Of a stretch of DNA of 6,368 nucleotides, positions 1-5,664 are shown in pieces. Positions within the stretch are counted from its first letter, which is position 1. Each line of letters opens with the position of its first letter. The position numbers and the translations under genes are program-made. Under the pieces are notes generated by a model that was not told the DNA's origin, ran no database searches, and saw only the letters and a list, made by a program, of their open reading frames with translations. The DNA is from a bacterium MnTg04. GTDB lineage: Bacteria > Pseudomonadota > Gammaproteobacteria > Steroidobacterales > MnTg04. The stretch spans positions 1 to 6,368 of the forward strand of contig BFAU01000205.1 in assembly GCA_008975185.1 (NCBI GenBank). The letters are read 5' to 3'.

Positions 1-675
1 CTCGATACAGGCTTCCATGACCGACCAGATCTCCAGCAATCGCCCGCGGACTTGCTCCTCGGGGCAGTCGGCGGTCTCGTTCGCCAGGATCAGTTCAGCC
101 AGCTTGAGGTCGTTATCGTTGGCCATTTGCAGCAATTCTTCGGCGTTTTCGAATACATAGGGCAGGTCGACGGCCTGCCGGTTGGCAGTTGCCGACGATT
201 TGCCATGCTCGTCCATGACAAAACCACCACCGATCGAATAAAACTCTTCTGCCAGCAGTGTCTCACCCTTCGCGTCCAGCGCACTGAAGCGCATGCCATT
301 GGTATGCAAAGGCAGCAACTGGTCGTGATGAAAAAGCAAATCCAGCGCCTGGTCGAACTTCGCCGGGTGTTTGCCAAGTATATTCAAACTGCCATCCGCA
401 ACGATCCTGGTCAGGGTTGCCTCGACGCGGTCGGGATCGACAAGATGCGGTTGCTCCCCCTCGAGACCGAGCATCAGCGCGCGGTCGGTGCAATGGCCCT
501 TGCCGGTCGCCGCCAGCGATCCATAAAGCTGGCAGGCGACGCGATCGACATCGCCGAGCAGGCCCTGGTCTTCCAGATCGAGGGCAAACTGGCGCGCCGC
601 ATTCATCGGGCCCATCGTGTGCGAACTGGATGGCCCGATGCCGACCTTCAGGATGTCGAAAATGCTGATGCTCAT
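1..675 (-). CDS. sdaA: L-serine dehydratase, iron-sulfur type (3' end cut by window edge)
   Basis: This enzyme deaminates L-serine to pyruvate and ammonia in the cytoplasm, using an oxygen-sensitive [4Fe-4S] cluster instead of PLP. The first 225 residues are visible, about half of the usual 450-460, and cover the N-terminal beta domain. Family signatures seen are KVGIGPSSSHTMGPM (residues 10-24), LYGSLAATGKGHCTD (50-64), LPLHTNGMRF (121-130) and YSIGGGFV (146-153). The C-terminal catalytic domain with the cluster cysteines lies beyond position 1, so activity cannot be judged. The ATG at 675-673 gives MSISIFDILKVG, which aligns with the E. coli SdaA start. No good Shine-Dalgarno precedes it. 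The gene starts 16 bases after the putA stop on the same strand, so it probably shares the putA message. The reading frame is open throughout, with no frameshift. The family is clear; whether it should be called sdaA, sdaB or tdcG is a naming choice. Confidence 0.96.
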   Translation of the reverse strand, partial: MSISIFDILKVGIGPSSSHTMGPMNAARQFALDLEDQGLLGDVDRVACQLYGSLAATGKGHCTDRALMLGLEGEQPHLVDPDRVEATLTRIVADGSLNILGKHPAKFDQALDLLFHHDQLLPLHTNGMRFSALDAKGETLLAEEFYSIGGGFVMDEHGKSSATANRQAVDLPYVFENAEELLQMANDNDLKLAELILANETADCPEEQVRGRLLEIWSVMEACIE

Positions 676-691
676 GGTGTTCGACTATACG

Positions 692-3600
692 TCAGTCCGT
701 TTCCAGCGACAGCAGGCTGGCGTTGCCGCCGACGGCCGCGGTGTTGATCGTGATGGTCTTTTCGCTGGCAAAACGGTGCAGATAGAAAGGCCCGCCCGCT
801 TTCGGGCCGGTACCAGACAAACCGCAGCCGCCGAACGGCTGGACGCCGACCACGGCGCCCACCATGTTGCGGTTGACATAGACGTTGCCGACGTTGGCGA
901 CGCGCGCTATATGCCTGGCTGCCCCATCGATACGGCTATGCACACCCAGGGTCAGGCCAAAACCGGTCCGGTTGATCGCAGCGATCATCTGGTCGAGCTC
1001 CGTCGCCTTGTAGCGAACGATATGCAATACGGGCCCGAATACTTCCTTCTCAAGCACATCGATCGCCGGAATTTCCACCGCCAGCGGCGTCACGTAAGAC
1101 CCGTCGTCCAGGCCCGCGGGAATTTCGCTGCGGGCGACCACCTCGCCCAGCTCGCTGATCTTGTCGATGTGATCGTTGAGCATGCGTTGCGCTTCGTTGT
1201 CGATGACCGGACCGATATCGGTAGACACCAGCGCAGGATCGCCGATCGTCAGTTCCGCCATGTAACCGGCCAGCAACTCGATGACGCGCGGCGCTATTTC
1301 TTCCTGCAGGCAAAGCACCCGCAGTGCGGAACACCGCTGTCCGGCGCTGTTGAACGCGGATTGCACGACGTCCTTGACCACTTGCTCGGGCAGGGCCGAA
1401 CTGTCGACGATCATCGTGTTCTGACCGCCGGTTTCGGCGATCAAAACGGCAATCGGCCCGTCACGCCCGGCCAGGCTGCGATTGATCCTCTGCGCCGTCG
1501 CCATCGAACCGGTAAAGGCGACGCCGGCGACCCGTGGGTCACTGACCGCCGCAGCGCCGATGACGGCGCCTGCGCCAGGCAAAAAGTGCAGGACATTGCC
1601 GGGGATGCCCGCCTCGTGCAGCAACTCCACGGCCTTGGCCGCCACCAGTGAAGTCTGCGCCGCCGGCTTGGCGAGCACCGTATTCCCGGCAGCCAGCGCG
1701 GCAGCTACCTGGCCGGTAAAAATTGCCAGCGGGAAATTCCAGGGACTGATGCAGACGAAAACGCCGCGCCCGCGCAGCAACAGGTGGTTGCTCTCGCCGG
1801 TCGGCCCCGGCAAGGACACGGCCTCGGAGAAATCACGCCTGGCGCAGGCGGCATAGTAGCGCAGGAAATCGATCGCTTCGCGCAGTTCGGCGACGCCATC
1901 CGGCACGCTCTTGCCGGCTTCGCGAACGCACATGGCGAGAAGTTCTCCGGTGTTGGCTGCGAACAGGTCCGCAGCGCGCTCCAGGCAATCGGCACGCTCG
2001 CTGGCGGGTGTCCGGTCCCAACCCGGGTAAGCATCGCTTGCGCTGTCCAATGCCGATACGACCTGAGCGGCGCTGGCATACTCGACTCGCCCGACTCGCT
2101 GTTTATTGTCCGCCGGATAAAAAACCTCGTGTTTGTCACCGGCCAATCGCTTGCCGCCAACGACGGGGCCGGCTCGCCAATCGCGGCCCGCAGCCGCGGC
2201 CATCTGCGCAGCCAGTGCCTCGAGTTGTGCGTGGTCGGAAAAATTGACGCCTGCCGAATTTTTCCGCTCCGCCCCGTACAAACCGCTCGGCAACGGGATT
2301 TTTGTGTGCGGGATGGATGCAAGTTGCCCGACCTCGTGTACCGGGTCGGCGACGATCTCCGCGATCGGCTCTTTTTCATCGACGATGCGATTGACGAAGG
2401 AACTGTTGGCGCCATTTTCGAGCAGACGGCGCACCAGGTACGGCAGCAGGTCTTCATGTTTTCCCACCGGCGCATAGACCCGGCAGGTGATATTCAGTTT
2501 TTTCTCGCCGACCACTTCGTCATACAACTCTTCGCCCATGCCGTGCAGGCGCTGAAACTCGAAACTGTCGGCGGATTTCACGGCGCCGTCCGCCGCAGCC
2601 ATCAGCACGATGCTGGCAACCGTGTGCGCGTTATGGCTGGCGAATTGCGGGTAGATCGCGTCCCTGGCCGCCAATAGATCGCGAGCACAGGCCAGGTACG
2701 ATACATCGGTATTCGGTTTGCGCGTGTACACCGGGTAGCCGGCCAGGCCGTTCTCCTGCGCCAGCTTGATCTCGGTATCCCAGTACGCTCCCTTGACCAG
2801 CCGCACCGGGATTGTTCTGCCGCATTCCCGGGCCAGGCCGACCAGCCATTCGATCTGTGCGCGTGCGCGTTTTTGATAAGATTGCAAGGCCAGGCCGAAG
2901 CCTTCCCAGCCGGCCAGCGACGGTGAACGGTAGACCGCCGCAAACACCTCCATCGATATTTCCAGTCGATCCGCTTCCTCGGCATCGATCGTCAACGCGA
3001 TCCGCTCCGCTTTGGCCTGCTCGGCCAGCGCCAATAACCTGGGCGTCAATTCGTTCAGCACTCGCGTGCGCTGGCCAAACTCGTAACGCGGAAACAGCGC
3101 CGACAACTTGACCGATATGCCCGGCGCTTCGTTGATATCCGTGCCTTTGGCCAGGCTTTTCCCAATCTCTTCGATGCCCTGGCTGTAGGCCTCGAAATAA
3201 CGCAAGGCATCGGCTTTGCTCAGCGCCGCCTCGCCGAGCATGTCGAAGGAATGCCGGTAAGCCTGGTTTTCGCCGCTGACCGATCGCTTCAGCGCCGCGC
3301 GTATATTGCGCCCCATGACAAACTGATGACCCATGATGCGCATGGCCTGGCGCATCGCGGTCCTGATCACCGGCTCGCCCAGGCGGCCGGCGATCCGCGC
3401 CAGGTATCCCGCGGGATTTTCCAGCGCTTCCCGGTCCGGTTTGATGATATGGCCGGTCAGCATCAGGCCCCAGGTCGATGCGTTGACGAATACGGAGTCG
3501 CTGGTACCGAGGTGATCTTTCCAGTTGCCCGCGGAAATCTTGTCGGCGATCAGGCGATCCGCGGTATCGGCATCGGGAATTCGCAACAGCGCCTCGGCCA

Positions 3601-3898
3601 GGCACATCAACACCACGCCTTCTTGTGAGGACAAATCGTATTTTTTCAAGAAGGCATCCAGGCCCCCTTTTTTCTTCCGGTTGCGACGAACCGCTTCCAC
3701 CAGGCAGGTTGCATGGCGGCTGACCGTAGCCGCCTGCTCGTCTGTCAGGCGTGCGCGCTCCACAAGACCGCCAACGATTTCGCTTTCGTCGGCGAGATAA
3801 AAAGCATTGATGGCACGACCCACGGCGGACACCGGTGCATCCTGCGCGGAAAAAATAAATCCGCCGCTTTGGTTTTCCCCTTTGGTGGAGGTCTGCAT
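692..3898 (-). CDS. putA: Bifunctional proline dehydrogenase / L-glutamate gamma-semialdehyde dehydrogenase (PutA, short form)
   Basis: PutA oxidises proline to P5C with FAD, then oxidises glutamate semialdehyde to glutamate with NAD+, channelling the intermediate; it passes electrons to quinone at the inner membrane. The protein has 1068 residues. An N-terminal arm (about 20-150) holds LSSQEGVVLMCLAEALLRIP (89-108). The PRODH barrel (about 220-510) shows SVKLSAL (262-268), DAEEADRLE (305-313), RLVKGAYWD (366-374), FASHNAHT (419-426) and YAPVGKHEDL...RRLLENGA (475-497). K264, D305, Y372, Y475, R490 and R491 match E. coli K329, D370, Y437, Y540, R555 and R556 at a constant offset of 65. The P5CDH half (about 580-1040) has SPWNFPL (718-724), FTGS (795-798), catalytic E822 in AETGGQN and C856 in SAGQRCSALR. 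There is no ribbon-helix-helix domain before the arm and no extra C-terminal domain between the PFYLHRF segment and NTAAVGGNASLL, so it is the minimal type. A747 stands where E. coli PutA has Glu in KPAEQTP. sdaA follows after 16 bases. Confidence 0.97.
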   Translation of the reverse strand: MQTSTKGENQSGGFIFSAQDAPVSAVGRAINAFYLADESEIVGGLVERARLTDEQAATVSRHATCLVEAVRRNRKKKGGLDAFLKKYDLSSQEGVVLMCLAEALLRIPDADTADRLIADKISAGNWKDHLGTSDSVFVNASTWGLMLTGHIIKPDREALENPAGYLARIAGRLGEPVIRTAMRQAMRIMGHQFVMGRNIRAALKRSVSGENQAYRHSFDMLGEAALSKADALRYFEAYSQGIEEIGKSLAKGTDINEAPGISVKLSALFPRYEFGQRTRVLNELTPRLLALAEQAKAERIALTIDAEEADRLEISMEVFAAVYRSPSLAGWEGFGLALQSYQKRARAQIEWLVGLARECGRTIPVRLVKGAYWDTEIKLAQENGLAGYPVYTRKPNTDVSYLACARDLLAARDAIYPQFASHNAHTVASIVLMAAADGAVKSADSFEFQRLHGMGEELYDEVVGEKKLNITCRVYAPVGKHEDLLPYLVRRLLENGANSSFVNRIVDEKEPIAEIVADPVHEVGQLASIPHTKIPLPSGLYGAERKNSAGVNFSDHAQLEALAAQMAAAAGRDWRAGPVVGGKRLAGDKHEVFYPADNKQRVGRVEYASAAQVVSALDSASDAYPGWDRTPASERADCLERAADLFAANTGELLAMCVREAGKSVPDGVAELREAIDFLRYYAACARRDFSEAVSLPGPTGESNHLLLRGRGVFVCISPWNFPLAIFTGQVAAALAAGNTVLAKPAAQTSLVAAKAVELLHEAGIPGNVLHFLPGAGAVIGAAAVSDPRVAGVAFTGSMATAQRINRSLAGRDGPIAVLIAETGGQNTMIVDSSALPEQVVKDVVQSAFNSAGQRCSALRVLCLQEEIAPRVIELLAGYMAELTIGDPALVSTDIGPVIDNEAQRMLNDHIDKISELGEVVARSEIPAGLDDGSYVTPLAVEIPAIDVLEKEVFGPVLHIVRYKATELDQMIAAINRTGFGLTLGVHSRIDGAARHIARVANVGNVYVNRNMVGAVVGVQPFGGCGLSGTGPKAGGPFYLHRFASEKTITINTAAVGGNASLLSLETD

Positions 3899-3904
3899 GG
3901 TCTG

Positions 3905-3909
3905 CTCTC
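3905..3909 (-). promoter_or_regulatory. Weak ribosome binding site of putA
   Basis: On the minus strand GAGAG stands six bases before the putA ATG (3898-3896). It is only a partial Shine-Dalgarno match, but its spacing supports this start. The N-terminus it gives leads directly into the PutA arm domain. Confidence 0.5.
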
Positions 3910-3929
3910 AACGATGAACGCGGAAGCGG

Positions 3930-3935
3930 ATTTTA
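3930..3935 (-). promoter_or_regulatory. Possible -10 element for putA-sdaA
   Basis: The minus strand reads TAAAAT about 31 bases before the putA start, in the 109-base gap between hslR and putA (3899-4007). At 16-18 bases upstream there is no acceptable -35 box; the best-looking hexamer, TTGGTG, is 20 bases away, which is too far. If used, it would need an activator or would be weak. Transcription of putA by read-through from hslR is the alternative. The rest of the gap shows no terminator or clear operator. Confidence 0.25.
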
Positions 3936-4007
3936 GACTGGAACCACCGGCAAAGCACCAATCTCCCGAGGTGAACTCGAAACTATTGCCGTCCAGTCGC
4001 CAGCCAG

Positions 4008-4388
4008 CTAATCCTTGCCCAGCGATCTGCGGATGTTTCGTCTTTGCCGTTTGTCCGGTCTCCCGGCGGGCGCCGGTGCACGGGCGGTACCCGCCTTGTG
4101 CCTGGCAGCCGCATCCAGCCTCGCCGTTGCCGTGTCCGTGGTTTCCGTATACAGCATCGCCGCCTCTTTGGGCGGACCCCGGCGAGTCGCAAAATCGACG
4201 ATCCTCAATTGCTGTATATAGCCTTCGCGCCTGATCGCCAGCAGGTCATCTTGCTCCAGCGACCGCGATGGCTTGACGCGGCCACCGTTGACCCGTACAT
4301 GGCCGGCGCGAATCTCGCGGGCCGCCAGCACGCGGGTCTTGAACAGCCGCGCCTGCCACAACCATTTGTCGAGTCTTGGTTTTTCCAT
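4008..4388 (-). CDS. hslR: Heat shock protein 15, S4-domain ribosome-associated RNA-binding protein
   Basis: In E. coli, Hsp15 binds 50S subunits that carry a stalled nascent chain with peptidyl-tRNA and helps to recycle them after heat shock. The protein here has 126 residues, close to the 133 of E. coli. The S4 RNA-binding domain fills residues 5-55: RLDKWLWQARLFKTRVLA (5-22), then GHVRVNGGRVKPSRSLEQDD (29-48). GPPKEAAMLYTET (71-83) follows, matching the R-P-x-x-E-A-A-x-L-Y-x-E-T block of E. coli Hsp15. A basic tail holds GRPDKRQRRNIRR (109-121), the typical Hsp15 ending. This tail and the length separate it from pseudouridine synthases and from tyrosyl-tRNA synthetase, which also carry S4 domains. 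The ATG at 4388-4386 lies a few residues before the S4 motif, as in the family; the ribosome binding site is poor. It is divergent from kbl (76-base gap) and 109 bases upstream of putA on the same strand. Its job has no direct link to amino acid breakdown. Confidence 0.93.
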   Translation of the reverse strand: MEKPRLDKWLWQARLFKTRVLAAREIRAGHVRVNGGRVKPSRSLEQDDLLAIRREGYIQQLRIVDFATRRGPPKEAAMLYTETTDTATARLDAAARHKAGTARAPAPAGRPDKRQRRNIRRSLGKD

Positions 4389-4406
4389 ACGCAGCTCATC
4401 GAAGCC

Positions 4407-4434
4407 CTGACCGGCGTTATTGTACTGCTATAAT
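4407..4434 (+). promoter_or_regulatory. Strong sigma-70-type promoter for kbl-tdh
   Basis: The -10 box at 4429-4434 is a perfect TATAAT preceded by TG at 4426-4427 (extended -10, TGCTATAAT). The -35 box at 4407-4412 is CTGACC (four of six consensus bases) with a 16-base spacer. Transcription would begin near 4441, leaving about 24 untranslated bases before the kbl GTG and including its ribosome binding site. No operator is evident by eye. Calling it the kbl-tdh promoter is inference from position and consensus fit. Confidence 0.75.
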
Positions 4435-4447
4435 TCGCCACTGTTTG
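4419..4447 (-). promoter_or_regulatory. Possible promoter for hslR, overlapping the kbl promoter
   Basis: On the minus strand TACAAT (4424-4419) is a five-of-six -10 match, and CAAACA (4447-4442) a three-of-six -35 match at 17 bases. The start would fall about 24 bases before the hslR ATG. The -10 lies inside the spacer of the opposing kbl promoter, so the two could not easily be occupied at once. The fit is moderate. A heat-shock sigma-32 element was looked for and not recognised. Confidence 0.35.
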
Positions 4448-4452
4448 CCGCC

Positions 4453-4457
4453 AGGAG
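4453..4457 (+). promoter_or_regulatory. Ribosome binding site that fixes the GTG start of kbl
   Basis: AGGAG is followed by seven bases and then GTG at 4465-4467, which is ideal spacing. An out-of-frame ATG at 4460 is only two bases from the AGGAG, and the in-frame ATG at 4420 lies upstream of the promoter's -10 box. The GTG is therefore the supported start. Confidence 0.85.
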
Positions 4458-4464
4458 CGATGAC

Positions 4465-5655
4465 GTGGACCAGGCATTTTTGAACCGCTTGCGCAGCGAC
4501 ACTGAAGAACTGAAAACAGCGGGGCTATTCAAAGCCGAGCGGGTCATCCTTTCGCAGCAACAAGCCAACATCCAGATCGCCGATGGCAGCGAGGTCCTGA
4601 ACTTCTGCGCCAACAATTATCTCGGCCTGGCGAATCATCCGGCATTGATCGAGGCGGCGCACGCAGCGCTCGACCGATATGGCTATGGCATGGCATCGGT
4701 TCGTTTTATCTGCGGCACGCAAAGCGTGCACAAAGAACTCGAGGAACGCATCAGCGGATTCCTGGGGACCGAAGAAACGATCCTCTACCCTTCGTGTTTT
4801 GACGCCAATGGCGGTCTTTTTGAAACCTTGCTGGATACTGAGGACGCGATCATCAGCGATGAACTCAATCACGCAAGCATCATTGACGGCGTACGTCTTT
4901 GCAAGGCGCAACGATTTCGCTACCGCAATAACGATATGGACGATCTCGAGCGGCAACTAAAGGCTGCCAAAAATGCCCGCGTAAAGCTGATAGTGAGCGA
5001 TGGCGTTTTTTCGATGGACGGGGTCATCGCCAGGCTGAAAGACATCTGCGACCTGGCGGACCGATATGGTGCAATGGTCATGGTCGATGACGCGCATGCG
5101 ACGGGCTTTATGGGGCAGCGGGGTCGTGGCACCCATGAGTACCGTGAGGTGATGGGCCGCGTCGACATTCTGACCGGGACCCTGGGCAAGGCCCTCGGTG
5201 GCGCTGCCGGTGGTTACACGGCGGCCGGCAAGGAAGTGGTCGGCTGGCTGCGCCAGCGTTCGCGGCCGTATCTCTTCTCCAACGCCATCGCGCCGGTGGT
5301 CGCGGCAGTTTCTATCAAGGTACTGGAAATGCTGGAGATGGATACCGGTCTGCGCGACAAACTACACAAGAACGCCGCCTATTTCAGGAAGAAAATGAGC
5401 GCGCTGGGTTTCGACCTGGTTCCGGGGGAACATCCCATTATCCCGGTGATGCTGGGCGACGCCAGACTTGCCGGCCGGATGGCCGACTCGATGCTCGACG
5501 AAGGAATTTACGTAATCGGTTTTTCATTCCCCGTGGTCCCGAAAGGCAAAGCCAGGATCAGGACCCAGATGTCGGCAGGCCATGAAACAGAGCATCTTGA
5601 TCGAGCCATCGCCGCGTTTGGCAAAGTGGGTCGTGAATTAGGCATCATCTCCTGA
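4465..5655 (+). CDS. kbl: 2-amino-3-ketobutyrate CoA ligase (glycine C-acetyltransferase)
   Basis: This PLP enzyme cleaves 2-amino-3-ketobutyrate with CoA to glycine and acetyl-CoA, the second step of threonine breakdown after Tdh. From the GTG at 4465 it has 396 residues, against 398 in E. coli, and can be aligned almost end to end. Motifs numbered from this start are NFCANNYLGLANHP (46-59), VRFICGTQ (79-86), SCFDANGGLFETLL (110-123), LNHASIIDGVRLC (134-146, H136 in the ring-stacking position), VMVDDAHATGF (205-215, D208 and H211), TGTLGKALGG (237-246, K242 forms the Schiff base with PLP), and KARIRTQMSA (362-371, R366 for the substrate carboxylate). It belongs to the alpha-oxoamine synthase group with BioF, HemA and SPT. 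The whole-length match and the following tdh settle the identity. All recognised catalytic residues are intact. An upstream in-frame ATG at 4420 would add 15 residues without family support. tdh begins nine bases after the stop. Confidence 0.97.
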   Translation: MDQAFLNRLRSDTEELKTAGLFKAERVILSQQQANIQIADGSEVLNFCANNYLGLANHPALIEAAHAALDRYGYGMASVRFICGTQSVHKELEERISGFLGTEETILYPSCFDANGGLFETLLDTEDAIISDELNHASIIDGVRLCKAQRFRYRNNDMDDLERQLKAAKNARVKLIVSDGVFSMDGVIARLKDICDLADRYGAMVMVDDAHATGFMGQRGRGTHEYREVMGRVDILTGTLGKALGGAAGGYTAAGKEVVGWLRQRSRPYLFSNAIAPVVAAVSIKVLEMLEMDTGLRDKLHKNAAYFRKKMSALGFDLVPGEHPIIPVMLGDARLAGRMADSMLDEGIYVIGFSFPVVPKGKARIRTQMSAGHETEHLDRAIAAFGKVGRELGIIS

Positions 5656-5658
5656 GGA
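5654..5658 (+). promoter_or_regulatory. Ribosome binding site of tdh, overlapping the kbl stop
   Basis: GAGGA begins inside the kbl TGA (5653-5655) and ends six bases before the tdh ATG. The overlap implies co-transcription and likely translational coupling of the two enzymes. Confidence 0.8.
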
Positions 5659-5664
5659 AAAACC

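Noticed and set aside
617..1651. Long plus-strand open frame of 344 codons
   Set aside because: It lies entirely antisense to sdaA and putA. Its translation shows no family motif and is rich in Arg, His and Asp, as expected for the reverse of a GC-rich gene.
1784..2677. Plus-strand open frame of 297 codons
   Set aside because: It is antisense to the middle of putA, where the minus-strand frame shows clear PRODH and P5CDH motifs. There is no sensible ribosome binding site or recognisable domain.
2631..3911. Minus-strand open frame of 426 codons in another frame
   Set aside because: It overlaps the N-terminal half of putA in a shifted frame and gives an Arg/Gly-rich sequence typical of a shadow frame; the putA frame is the one with conserved motifs.
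3967..3979. Small inverted repeat CGAG-GTGAA-CTCG between hslR and putA
   Set aside because: A four-base stem with a five-base loop and no following U tract is too short for a terminator and is expected by chance.
3987..4002. Sigma-54-like GG/GC spacing upstream of putA on the minus strand
   Set aside because: TGGC and GGCA are correctly spaced, but the usual CAC after the GG and the TT before the GC are missing, and no enhancer-binding activator gene is visible.
3713..4234. Plus-strand open frame of 173 codons across the putA-hslR gap
   Set aside because: It is antisense to the putA start and most of hslR. The opposite strand has two well-supported proteins and this frame has no recognisable domain.
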